Shown piece by piece: positions 1 to 7,389 of a stretch of 9,739 nt of DNA. The notes below the pieces were generated by a model that saw only the letters and a program-made list of their open reading frames with translations, searched no databases and was not told the origin of the DNA. This DNA comes from Firmicutes bacterium UBA4975 (lineage in GTDB: Bacteria; Bacillota; Proteinivoracia; UBA4975): assembly GCA_002397155.1 (NCBI GenBank), contig DGZR01000053.1:9750-19488 (forward strand). Direction: 5' to 3'. The stretch's first letter is position 1, and each line of letters starts with the position of its first letter. Made by a program: the position numbers and the translations under genes.

Positions 1-1017
1 ATAAGCGGCGCCCTCCTAAACCTGGCCCGGGCCGGCGAAGAGATCATCGCCCTTTCCACCCTGTACGGGGGGACCCACACCCTTTTTGTCAATACTTTTC
101 CCCGCTTGAGGATAAAGGTCGTCCTGGTGGACCCCGACGAACCGGCGGCTGTAGAAGGGGCAATCACCGCCAGGACCAGGGCCATCTATGCCGAGACCAT
201 CGGCAACCCCCGGATCAATATCCCCGACTTTGAGGCCCTGGCCGCAATAGCCGCCCGCCACCGGCTGCCCCTGGTGGTAGACAACACCTTCGCCACCCCC
301 TACCTCTTCCGCCCCTTGGAACACGGGGCGAACATCGTCGTCCATTCCACCACCAAGTTCATCGGGGGCAGCGGCACCGCCCTGGGGGGCCTGGTGGTGG
401 ACGGGGGAAACTTTCCCTGGCAGGAAGCCGGTTTCCGGGATTTCTCCGAGCCGGAGCCCAGTTACCACGGAGTTTCTTTTTTGGAAACCTATGGCGCCGG
501 AGCGTACTCTGCCCGCCTGCGCCTTACCCTGCTCCGTGATCTGGGCGGCGCCCCCTCCCCCTTTAACAGTTTTCTGCACCTGCTGGGGACGGAAACCCTT
601 TCCCTGCGCATGGAAAGGCACGGGCAGAATGCCCAGGCCCTGGCTGAATTCCTGGCCGGGCGCCCGGAAGTGGCCTGGGTGAACTACCCCGGCCTTCCCG
701 GCGACAAATACCACCCCCTGGCCCAAAAATACCTGCCCCGGGGGGCGGGTGCCGTCTTCACCTTTGGCCTAAAAGGAGGACGTCGGGCCGGAGAGGCTCT
801 TATAGAACGGCTGCGCCTCTTTTCCCACCTAGCCAACGTGGGGGACGTAAAATCCCTGATCATCCATCCCGCTTCCACCACCCACCAGCAACTGACTCCT
901 GCGGAACAGCGGCTGGCAGGGGTGCTGCCGGAACTGGTGCGGGTATCGGTGGGCCTGGAGAATATCGCTGACTTGCTTGCAGATTTTGCCCAGGCTCTAA
1001 AGGGGGTTGGGTCATGA
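1..1017 (+). CDS. metY: O-acetylhomoserine sulfhydrylase, C-terminal part (5' end outside window)
   Basis: This PLP enzyme of the Cys/Met metabolism family makes homocysteine from O-acetyl-L-homoserine and sulfide in the cytoplasm. The frame is open from base 1, giving about 338 residues; family members are usually about 425, so roughly 85-90 N-terminal residues lie upstream. Visible family features are LYGGTHTLF near the start, VVDNTFATPY with the PLP-ring aspartate at 280-282, and HSTTKF with the Schiff-base lysine at 355-357. The C-terminal stretch GDVKSLIIHPASTTHQQLT followed by RVSVGLEN is typical of MetY. An internal TTG at 106 is not a start, because homology continues upstream. The stop TGA (1015-1017) overlaps the metF ATG by four bases (ATGA), which suggests translational coupling. 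A related cystathionine gamma-synthase or methionine gamma-lyase is possible, but the motifs and the met operon favour MetY. Confidence 0.9.
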   Translation: MSGALLNLARAGEEIIALSTLYGGTHTLFVNTFPRLRIKVVLVDPDEPAAVEGAITARTRAIYAETIGNPRINIPDFEALAAIAARHRLPLVVDNTFATPYLFRPLEHGANIVVHSTTKFIGGSGTALGGLVVDGGNFPWQEAGFRDFSEPEPSYHGVSFLETYGAGAYSARLRLTLLRDLGGAPSPFNSFLHLLGTETLSLRMERHGQNAQALAEFLAGRPEVAWVNYPGLPGDKYHPLAQKYLPRGAGAVFTFGLKGGRRAGEALIERLRLFSHLANVGDVKSLIIHPASTTHQQLTPAEQRLAGVLPELVRVSVGLENIADLLADFAQALKGVGS

Positions 1018-1907
1018 AAATAGGAACCATGGTGCAAGAGGGCCGGACGCTACTCTCTTTCGAAATATTCCCCCCGGTGCGGGACGCCGACATCGCTTCG
1101 GTGTACGCTACCGCCCGGGAGCTGTCCCGGCTGCGCCCGGACTTTATCAGCGTAACTTATGGCGCCGGGGGCGGGGGAAACCGCAATACCGTGTCCACCG
1201 CCGCCGCGGTGAAAAAGCTCTGCCAGGTAGAGACCCTGCCCCACTTTACCTGCGTCGGCGCCAGCCGGGAGGCGGTGAGAACTACCCTGGAGCAGATGGA
1301 GGAGGCGGGCTTGGAAAATATTCTCGCTCTCCGGGGCGACCCATCCCCGGCGGACCGGGGTCCTGCCCGAGCTTACCCTTATGCCGTCGACCTCATTCGA
1401 GAAGTGAAGTCCGGGGCCCTTTGCATCGGCGCCGCCGCCCATCCCGAAGGGCACATAGGCTGCCATGACCCGGCCCGGGACCTGGACCACCTGAAAGAAA
1501 AAGTAGCGGCCGGGGTGGACTTTCTCATCAGCCAGGTGTTTTTCGACAACACGGCCTTTTACCGCTTCCGGCGCCGAGCATACGCCCGAGATATCCGCTG
1601 CCCCCTCCTGGCCGGGATCATGCCGGTGCTGAATAAAAAACAGGTGAACCGCCTCATCTACCTGTGCGGGGCCTCACTGCCCGCGGCGGTGATCCGCCTC
1701 CTGGTAAAGTACAGCCACGACCCCCATTCCCTGCGCCGGGCGGGAATCGAGTATTCCGTCGGCCAAGTAGCCGATCTTTTGGCTAATGGCGTCCAGGGTA
1801 TCCACCTGTACACGATGAATCAGGCGGAGATTGCCGAGGAGATATTGGCCCAGCTCCCCGACTTCCGCCTTGACCGAGCGGGGGAGAGCTGCTGTTATGG
1901 CGTCTAG
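1014..1907 (+). CDS. metF: Methylenetetrahydrofolate reductase
   Basis: This flavoprotein reduces 5,10-methylene-THF to 5-methyl-THF, the methyl donor used by the MetH encoded downstream. At 297 residues it matches the usual bacterial MetF length. The TIM-barrel motifs appear in order: SFEIFPP with the catalytic Glu17, SVTYGAGG (46-53), LALRGDP with Asp109, AAHPEGH (141-147), and QVFFDN (174-179) with the substrate-stacking Phe. The ATG overlaps the metY stop by four bases, and the 3' end overlaps the next gene by 11 bases. Some anaerobic Firmicutes pair MetF with a MetV partner; no metV lies beside it here. Position within a methionine operon argues for a biosynthetic role rather than a Wood-Ljungdahl role, but the sequence cannot exclude a dual role. 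Confidence 0.93.
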   Translation: MKIGTMVQEGRTLLSFEIFPPVRDADIASVYATARELSRLRPDFISVTYGAGGGGNRNTVSTAAAVKKLCQVETLPHFTCVGASREAVRTTLEQMEEAGLENILALRGDPSPADRGPARAYPYAVDLIREVKSGALCIGAAAHPEGHIGCHDPARDLDHLKEKVAAGVDFLISQVFFDNTAFYRFRRRAYARDIRCPLLAGIMPVLNKKQVNRLIYLCGASLPAAVIRLLVKYSHDPHSLRRAGIEYSVGQVADLLANGVQGIHLYTMNQAEIAEEILAQLPDFRLDRAGESCCYGV

Positions 1908-2508
1908 ACTGGCGGAAATCCGCCGCTACCTGGGTGTCGCCGACGGGGGCTTGGACTCCCTCATCGAAAGCTGCCAAGCGGAGCTGGATACCCTTGCTCG
2001 CCCCCGCTCCCTGTCCCGGGTCGTCCTGCCGGCGGAACACGGGGACCTCTGCCAGGGCCAGGATATTGCCCGCCATCTGGAAGGGGCAGTCCTCTGGGTG
2101 CTGATGGCGGCCACCTTAGGAGAAGAAGTGGACCGGCGGATAGACAGGTACCAGGTATCCGATCTGACCCGGGGCTTGGTCCTCAACGCCTGCGCCACCG
2201 CTAGCATTGAAGCCCTCTGCCAGCGTCTCGAAGAAGATGTCCGTGAAGCGGGAGTCGCGAAAAATCTGTTCCTGGGACCACGCTACAGTCCGGGCTACGG
2301 CGATTACCCCTTGGCGGTCCAGCCCCGCCTGCTCCAGACCTTAGAAGCCGGCCGGCGTCTGGGTCTAATGTGCACCAAGAGCTTTTTCCTCACCCCGAAA
2401 AAATCTGTCACTGCCCTGGCCCCCTTGAACAGAACGCCGACGCCCACCCCAGCCTCCTGCGACGGCTGCTCCCAAAACCATAACTGTCCCTACCGAGGGA
2501 GGCGCTAA
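1897..2508 (+). CDS. Stand-alone cobalamin-dependent methionine synthase reactivation-domain protein
   Basis: The protein has 203 residues and resembles the C-terminal activation domain of MetH, which binds S-adenosylmethionine and re-methylates cobalamin after it oxidises to the inactive cob(II)alamin form. The diagnostic region is RYSPGYGDYPL (129-139) followed by FFLTPKKSVTAL (163-174), matching the SAM-binding core. A Cys cluster CDGC-x5-CPYR (188-200), common in the short clostridial forms, ends the protein. The start is ATG 1897, with gggggagag just upstream, overlapping metF by 11 bases; an in-frame ATG at 1831 would lie deep inside metF and adds no homologous sequence. The metH start follows two bases after the stop. 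Since that MetH lacks this domain, the two proteins very probably act as partners. This assignment rests on motif recognition, not a search. Confidence 0.87.
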   Translation: MASRLAEIRRYLGVADGGLDSLIESCQAELDTLARPRSLSRVVLPAEHGDLCQGQDIARHLEGAVLWVLMAATLGEEVDRRIDRYQVSDLTRGLVLNACATASIEALCQRLEEDVREAGVAKNLFLGPRYSPGYGDYPLAVQPRLLQTLEAGRRLGLMCTKSFFLTPKKSVTALAPLNRTPTPTPASCDGCSQNHNCPYRGRR

Positions 2509-2510
2509 AA

Positions 2511-4874
2511 ATGATAAAATCGCTCCTAAATAAAAATTCCTGCACTGTCTTTGACGGTGCCATGGGCACCATGCTCATGAGCGCAGGCCTTCCGGCGGGA
2601 GAAATGGCCGATCTCTACAATCTGCGCCGGCCCGACCTGGTCGAGGACATTCACCGGGCCTACCTGGAGGCGGGGGCGGAAGTGATTACCACCAACACTT
2701 TTCAAGCCAACGAGGAAAAGCTGGCAGGCAGCGGCTATTCGGTAGATACAGTCATCGCGGCCGGGGTGGCTCTGGCCCGCCAGGCGGGGGCAAAGGTAGT
2801 AGCCCTGTCCGTAGGCCCCCTGGCCGGCCTGCTGCAACCCCTGGGGGAGATCAGCTTTGACCGGGCTTACCAACTCTACCGCCAGCAGGTCCTGGCGGGG
2901 GTCGGGGCCGGCGCCGATCTGGTCCTCATCGAGACCCAGGCTGATCTCGGCCAGGCCAAGGCGGCCATCCTGGCGGCAAAGGAAAACTCGGACCTGCCGG
3001 TCTTTTGCACCCTCACTTTCCAGGAAGACGGCCGGACCTTTATGGGGGCCGATCCGGTAAGCGCGGTCCTCGCCTTGCAGGGCTTGGGAGCGGACGGCCT
3101 GGGCGCCAACTGCTCCCTCGGTCCCCGGGAACTAAAACCCCTAGTTAAAAAAATGCTGGACTGGGCCCGGGTGCCCCTCTTGGTTAAAGCCAATGCCGGC
3201 CTGCCCTGCCTGGAAACGGGCAAGACCCTATTCCCTGTGGGGCCCCGGGAATTCGCCGAACAGGCTAGGGAGATGGCCTCCTTGGGGGTGGCCGCTCTGG
3301 GGGGCTGCTGCGGAACGACCCCGGCCCACATCGCCTGCCTTCGTGCCGCTTTGGCGGGAGTGCGCCCCGGAAAAGCCCGGCCCCGGCAGCAAACCGCCGC
3401 CTCCTCACCGCTAAAAGTGGTATCCTTTAGCAGGGGGACCCTTGTGGGTGAGGGCCTCAACCCTACCGGCAACCGAGAACTAAAAGAATCCTTGCGAAAG
3501 GGCGACCTCACCCCCTGGCTTCGGCAGGGCATCGCTCAGGTCCAAGCCGGCGCTTCCGCCCTGGACGTAAACGTGGGCTTGCCCGGCACAGATGAAAAGA
3601 ACCTGCTGCTGGCCTTGGTGGCCCGGCTGCAGGCGGTGCTGGACACTCCTCTTATGCTGGACAGCGCCGATCCCGCCGCCCTGGCCGCCGCCGCCCGGAT
3701 ATACCGGGGCAAACCCGTCCTCAATTCGGTAAGTGGCCGGGAAGAGTCCCTGACCCAGGTTTTGCCCGTTGCGAAAAAATACGGGGCAGCGGTGGTGGGA
3801 TTGACCATCGACGAAGAGGGTATCCCGGAAACAGCCGAAAAGCGGCTGGCCATCGCGGAAAAGATACTAACCCGTGCCCTGGACCTGGGCATCCCCCAAG
3901 AAGACCTGATTATCGACTGCCTGACTTTTACCGCCGCTGTCCAGCCTGAACAGGCGGCGGAAACCCTCAAAGCCATTGGCCTGGTCCAGGACAAACTGGG
4001 CCTTGCCACCATCTTGGGAATCAGCAACATCTCCCACGGCCTGCCCCGGCGGGGACGGCTCAATGCCGTATTCCTGGCCCAGGCCCTGGCCGCCGGCCTG
4101 GATGCGGCCATCGCCGACCCTCTGTCCCGGGAAGTGCAGGACACATTGGCGGCCTGGCGGGTCTTGAGCGGCAAAGATCAAGGAGGAAAACAGTACATCC
4201 AGATGACAGCCCCCTCCCCGCTCCCCTCTCGGGAAATGTCCCTGCCCGCCCTCATCGCCCGGGGGGACAAAGAGGGAGTAGCGGCTGGCATCGCCCGCCT
4301 CTTAGAACACAAAAAACCCCGGCAAGTACTGCAGGACACTCTCATTCCCGCTTTGGAAGCAGTGGGCCGGGAATACGAAAAAGGCCGGATTTACCTGCCC
4401 CAATTGCTCCAGGCCGCCGAAGCCGTCAAGGAGGGCCTGGCCGTGCTAAAAAAGACCGGCGCCGCCCTAGGTCCTTCTCGGGGACTAGTGGTGCTGGCCA
4501 GCGTTCAGGGGGATATCCACGACATCGGCAAAAATATAGCCAAGCTCTTATTAGAAAACCAAGGATTTGCCGTGTTCGACCTGGGTAAGGACGTGCCGGC
4601 GGCGGCAATCGTCGCCGCCGCCAAGGACCGGGGCGCAAAACTGGTGGGCCTCAGCGCCCTCATGACCACCACCCTGGCCAGCATGGCCGAGACCATCGCC
4701 GCCCTGAAAAGGGAAGTCCCTGGCTGCCAGGTCATGGTCGGCGGCGCCGTTCTCACTGAGGAGTACGCCCGGAAGATTGGCGCTGATTTCTATGCTCCCG
4801 ACGCCTTGGCGGGGGTGAATATCGCCGACCGGGTGTGTCAGGGGGACGGAGTTAGTGACACATCGGGTCCCTAA
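2511..4874 (+). CDS. metH: Cobalamin-dependent methionine synthase lacking the reactivation domain
   Basis: This cytoplasmic enzyme transfers the methyl group of 5-methyl-THF through cobalamin to homocysteine. It has 787 residues, whereas full MetH is about 1,200. Domains in order: homocysteine methyltransferase barrel (about 1-285) with zinc ligands Cys201, Cys266 and Cys267 in GANCS and GGCCG; pterin-binding barrel (about 302-560) with EGLNPTGNREL (314-324), DVNVG (352-356) and LDSADP (383-388); helical cap (about 577-655); and Rossmann B12-binding domain (about 656-773) with the lower-ligand motif GDIHDIGKN around His670. The fourth, SAM-binding domain is absent and is encoded by the preceding gene. 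GGGAGG at 2497-2502 lies eight bases before the ATG. The last 12 residues (from Cys776) are encoded by or lie just inside the first repeat element, so the native C-terminus has been replaced; this lies beyond the catalytic fold and is probably harmless. Confidence 0.95.
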   Translation: MIKSLLNKNSCTVFDGAMGTMLMSAGLPAGEMADLYNLRRPDLVEDIHRAYLEAGAEVITTNTFQANEEKLAGSGYSVDTVIAAGVALARQAGAKVVALSVGPLAGLLQPLGEISFDRAYQLYRQQVLAGVGAGADLVLIETQADLGQAKAAILAAKENSDLPVFCTLTFQEDGRTFMGADPVSAVLALQGLGADGLGANCSLGPRELKPLVKKMLDWARVPLLVKANAGLPCLETGKTLFPVGPREFAEQAREMASLGVAALGGCCGTTPAHIACLRAALAGVRPGKARPRQQTAASSPLKVVSFSRGTLVGEGLNPTGNRELKESLRKGDLTPWLRQGIAQVQAGASALDVNVGLPGTDEKNLLLALVARLQAVLDTPLMLDSADPAALAAAARIYRGKPVLNSVSGREESLTQVLPVAKKYGAAVVGLTIDEEGIPETAEKRLAIAEKILTRALDLGIPQEDLIIDCLTFTAAVQPEQAAETLKAIGLVQDKLGLATILGISNISHGLPRRGRLNAVFLAQALAAGLDAAIADPLSREVQDTLAAWRVLSGKDQGGKQYIQMTAPSPLPSREMSLPALIARGDKEGVAAGIARLLEHKKPRQVLQDTLIPALEAVGREYEKGRIYLPQLLQAAEAVKEGLAVLKKTGAALGPSRGLVVLASVQGDIHDIGKNIAKLLLENQGFAVFDLGKDVPAAAIVAAAKDRGAKLVGLSALMTTTLASMAETIAALKREVPGCQVMVGGAVLTEEYARKIGADFYAPDALAGVNIADRVCQGDGVSDTSGP

Positions 4875-4920
4875 GTAATTTCAGGAAGGAAAAGTATGTC
4901 AGTACCCTGTCCCCCTGACA
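4836..4920. repeat. REP-like inverted-pair repeat, copy 1 (at the metH 3' end)
   Basis: The left unit (4836-4862) starts TGTCAGGGGGACGGAGTTAG and ends TGACACA. The right unit (4897-4920) is its imperfect inverse complement, TGTCAGTACCCTG followed by TCCCCCTGACA. The spacer is only about 34 bases and has no clear hairpin. The left unit is read through in the metH frame as Cys-Gln-Gly-Asp-Gly-Val-Ser-Asp-Thr, and the metH TAA falls ten bases beyond it. The right unit differs from the consensus at several places, so this copy looks older or degraded. It has no coding capacity of its own. It belongs with the copies at 5756 and 7390 and may be mobilised in trans by a REP-associated (IS200-like) transposase; that is inference. 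Confidence 0.85.
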
Positions 4921-4922
4921 GA

Positions 4923-4931
4923 TGCTATACT
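4923..4931 (+). promoter_or_regulatory. Possible extended -10 promoter for the membrane-anchored gene
   Basis: TGCTATACT has the form TGn followed by TATACT, five of six matches to the sigma-A -10 hexamer. No convincing -35 box lies 16-18 bases upstream, where the right arm of repeat copy 1 sits. It is placed about 30 bases before the TTG start, leaving a short leader that contains the ribosome binding site. If real, the downstream gene would be transcribed independently of the methionine operon. This is pattern matching only. Confidence 0.4.
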
Positions 4932-4949
4932 GTTTTCAACAAACATAGT

Positions 4950-4956
4950 GGGGGAG
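4950..4956 (+). promoter_or_regulatory. Ribosome binding site that favours the TTG start at 4963
   Basis: GGGGGAG ends six bases before TTG 4963-4965. The alternative in-frame GTG at 4948 overlaps this purine run and has no comparable site of its own upstream, so TTG 4963 is the better start. Confidence 0.6.
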
Positions 4957-4962
4957 AGCCTA

Positions 4963-5778
4963 TTGCCTGAAAAGACAAAGGGTATTTTACTTATTCTGCT
5001 GACCATAAGTTTGGCGTTCAATTTTGCAAGCCTCTTTCGTTTTAATTCTCTGGAAAACAATTTAGCTGCCCTGCAGGCCACCTTGTCCGCAAATTTCACC
5101 TCTCGTTTCGACTCTCTTTCATATGAATTAGAAGAACTGCTCAGGAAAAAAGAAAACCTCCTGGGTTATGAGTTCAAAACCAACCTGGAGAAATCCAAGG
5201 CGGATGCGGTCTATCTGAACCTGGACTTTACCCTGAGGGAAGTCGGACCGGAGGAGCAGGTAAGAGTATTTTTCCGGGCCGAATCGGACAGCAGCGCCGA
5301 ATGGACAGAAGCCCTGATCACTGCAACGGGGGGCAACTCCTACTAGGCAGAACTGCTCCTATCGGGACAGGAAGAATACCTTTACAAAATCCAAGCCGGG
5401 AATCGGGTGGAGATGCAGGCTCTTGTTCCAGGTTCTTACTACCTTTCGGGTCAAGTGTCCCTGAATGCTGTATCCGTAATCCTGGTAAATGACCGAGCGA
5501 CCGAAATGCACTTCGATTTATTCGCCTATGGCATTGTGTTTTACCCTCCGGAAAAGATCAGCCTTTATTGCTACGGCCGGCAGGATGAACTTCTTAGGAC
5601 CCAAAAGCTGTACCAGGCCACGAGTCCTGAGAACACCGATACCTGGCAAAAGAATTATACTTGCAGCTTGGAGAATGTCCACAGGGTTGAAATTGAAGTA
5701 GTCTACCAAGACGGCCGGATTGACCGAGGGGATATCTGGCCGGAACCGGATTATATGTCAGGGGGACGGAGTTACTGA
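4963..5778 (+). pseudogene. Membrane-anchored protein of unknown function, interrupted by an in-frame TAG
   Basis: I do not recognise this gene. From TTG 4963 it begins MPEKTKGILLILL and has one hydrophobic N-terminal segment (about residues 6-22), then a Leu/Asn-rich stretch that may form a short coiled coil (about 27-65), suggesting a single-pass anchored protein with an outside domain. The frame stops at TAG 5344-5346 and then continues open in the same frame (Ala-Glu-Leu-Leu-Leu) to TGA 5776-5778. Both halves have similar Glu- and Tyr-rich, beta-like composition, so they are best read as one gene of about 271 codons with a nonsense change, for example CAG to TAG. The final residues Met-Ser-Gly-Gly-Arg-Ser-Tyr and the stop come from repeat copy 2. 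Base composition is more A+T-rich than the met operon. A sequencing error, a truncated but functional N-terminal product, or UAG readthrough are alternatives. Confidence 0.65.
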
Positions 5779-5864
5779 CACATTCAGCGCCCAACATACA
5801 AAAGGCGGCCTTCCGGCCGCCTTTTGTATGCTTCAGAGTAAGTGTGTCAGTAACTCCGTCCCCA
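5756..5864. repeat. REP-like inverted-pair repeat, copy 2 (between convergent genes)
   Basis: The left unit (5756-5782) begins TGTCAGGGGGACGGAGTTAC and ends TGACACA. The right unit (5843-5864) is TGTGTCAGTAACTCCGTCCC plus one more C and A, and it lacks the outer CTGACA end. The spacer of about 60 bases holds a perfect 16-bp terminator stem. The left unit supplies the last seven residues and the TGA of the + strand gene. The right unit, read on the - strand, supplies Gly-Arg-Ser-Tyr and the TGA of the HD-domain gene. The left unit is the exact inverse complement of the right unit of copy 3 over 27 bases, which shows recent common origin or sequence homogenisation. Confidence 0.9.
5795..5830. 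terminator. Bidirectional rho-independent terminator
   Basis: A perfect 16-bp stem (arms 5795-5810 and 5815-5830) closes a TTCC loop. The GC-rich inner part GGCGGCC/GGCCGCC is flanked by AAAA on the left and TTTT on the right, so each strand reads as a GC hairpin followed by a short U tract. It lies between two convergent genes and can end transcription from both. It sits inside repeat copy 2. Confidence 0.88.
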
Positions 5865-7364
5865 ATGCCTGGTTTTTAAATAGGCAGGGATGTCTTGCTC
5901 CTCCCCCGCTACGGTGATTTTAGCGCCGCCCCGTTCCAGTTCCAGGGAGTACACCTTCTGGTCGGCGGGCAGCTTGCCGATGCAGCGCAGGCGGATTTTT
6001 TCATTGTCGCCCAGGTTGGGCAGGTCGAAAAGGCTCAAGAAGCGTTTGCAGCGCCCTTTAAAGGCTATTTCCGGCTTCAGGTTTTCAATCTCCTGGTTGT
6101 CGAAAATGAAATCGATGCAAAAACAATTCCCTTCGGCGTACAGGTCGGTCCTGCAGAACTGATTGACGTACTGCCGGTTTTGGTCGGCCCGGGAAATCCG
6201 GGAGAACTCTTCCAGCTCGTCCACCATTGTCAGCAGGGCCGACGGATTGTTGATCCTGCTGATTTTAAACCCGTCGCTGGTGTGGTCGGTCACGGCGGAC
6301 AGGATTGCGGTGGCGGCGCCCACCCGGTGAAAGTCCACATTCTCCCCGGAAAGGGTCTCGGGACGGATGTAGGCGAAGGGGAGGGTGCGAAAGAACCGCA
6401 GCTTTTTCGCCAATAAATAAGCGCTGAGAATGCCGTGCTCCTGTTTTTCAAAATCGTCGGCATGGCGCAGGTACCTGGGGGCGCTTTGCAGGATGCCGAT
6501 GCTGGGGGCAAAGGCCGCTTCCAGGGCTTCCAGCTCCGCCGGGCTGAGCCGGGCCAGCTCGTCCTGATTAATATGTACTTCCTTGGTTTCCGGATTGTAA
6601 ACAAATATCTTTTCAAACAGCACAAGATGTTTTTTCGGGACCTTGGCAAAGAGGTTTATGACAAAGTCCATGCTGATAAACTCCAAGAACTTTTCAATAA
6701 AGGGCAGCTGGCTGGTGGTGTAGTTGAAGCTGAACTCCTGGTAGCTTTCGATGGAGAAGTGGGGCATGACCCGGGAAATGGACTTATTGATTTTTTGAAT
6801 CTTTTTCAGGGGGTAGCCCAGGTCGTGAGTGAGGGCAGCGACGCAGCGTATGGCTCCTTGGCATCTGTCCAGCCGGGCAAAGGACTGCATGATGCCGGCC
6901 AAGTTGCCCTCTTTGTCCAGGAGACCCGCCGCGATGAACTGGTCCAAGATGGCGGTGGTCCGCTTGTAGTCCTCCATCATGTCGTGGAAAAAAAAGCTGA
7001 ACTCCTCTTTATGGTAGAGGTATTCCCCCAAAAAGTAGACCCACAGACAGTGGATCGTGTGGTCCCGGTAAAAGGAGTCGGAGGCAAATATGAGTTCCTC
7101 AAATTGAACAAACTCGTCGAAGTAGGCAAAAAGTCCGTCATAGCCCAGCTTGTCCCCGTCGATGTAGCTCATGGCGGCTTCGAATAGCAATTTCCACAGT
7201 TCCTTGGCCGCTTCTATCTTTTGGTGAATAGTCTTTGCTTCCTTCAGGGCGCCGATGGAAACAGAAACAGCGGCCTCGATCTCTTCGTTATCCGCCAGAA
7301 ATTCTATCCGTTTTTCGGCCATCAGGTTGAGGTAGTAATCTAACACTATTGCTTCATTGACCAT
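5847..7364 (-). CDS. HD-domain phosphohydrolase-like protein, specificity unknown
   Basis: The 505-residue soluble protein has no signal peptide or membrane segment. A pattern consistent with an HD-superfamily metal site is visible: DHTIH (101-105), a classic His180-Asp181 pair in AALTHDLGYP, QEHG with His310, TDHTSDG with His361, and a following VDELEEF with Asp382. The spacing is much wider than in compact HD or HD-GYP domains, with long helical insertions at 182-300, and I cannot place it in a named subfamily. HD enzymes hydrolyse phosphate esters of nucleotides, cyclic nucleotides or dNTPs; the substrate here is not predictable. The C-terminal 110 residues look like a separate beta-rich region. 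The start is ATG 7362-7364, with GGGAGGT six bases upstream. The last residues, Gly-Arg-Ser-Tyr, and the stop are encoded by repeat copy 2. It lies 136 bases downstream of the transporter gene on the same strand, with repeat copy 3 between them; no clear promoter of its own was seen. Confidence 0.72.
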   Translation of the reverse strand: MVNEAIVLDYYLNLMAEKRIEFLADNEEIEAAVSVSIGALKEAKTIHQKIEAAKELWKLLFEAAMSYIDGDKLGYDGLFAYFDEFVQFEELIFASDSFYRDHTIHCLWVYFLGEYLYHKEEFSFFFHDMMEDYKRTTAILDQFIAAGLLDKEGNLAGIMQSFARLDRCQGAIRCVAALTHDLGYPLKKIQKINKSISRVMPHFSIESYQEFSFNYTTSQLPFIEKFLEFISMDFVINLFAKVPKKHLVLFEKIFVYNPETKEVHINQDELARLSPAELEALEAAFAPSIGILQSAPRYLRHADDFEKQEHGILSAYLLAKKLRFFRTLPFAYIRPETLSGENVDFHRVGAATAILSAVTDHTSDGFKISRINNPSALLTMVDELEEFSRISRADQNRQYVNQFCRTDLYAEGNCFCIDFIFDNQEIENLKPEIAFKGRCKRFLSLFDLPNLGDNEKIRLRCIGKLPADQKVYSLELERGGAKITVAGEEQDIPAYLKTRHWGRSY

Positions 7365-7389
7365 ATTTTTACCTCCCGTTGTCAGCGTG

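Noticed and set aside
1831..1896. Upstream ATG at 1831 as the start of the reactivation protein
   Set aside because: It would extend 22 residues into metF with low-complexity sequence, whereas ATG 1897 has a purine-rich binding site and begins where the domain begins.
2876..4174. Two long - strand open frames (2876-3532 and 3536-4174) within metH
   Set aside because: Both lie antisense to well-conserved metH domains. Their Arg/Pro/Ser/Ala-rich composition is typical of shadow frames in GC-rich genes and no domain is recognisable.
4863..4920. Rho-independent terminator directly after metH
   Set aside because: The right unit of copy 1 can form a short CTGTC/GACAG stem, but there is no U tract and the stem is weak, so a terminator is not claimed.
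5895..7187. Two + strand open frames (5895-6416 and 6435-7187) opposite the HD-domain gene
   Set aside because: They are antisense shadows: the - strand frame has HD motifs, a good ribosome binding site and the full length, while these have neither a binding site nor recognisable motifs.
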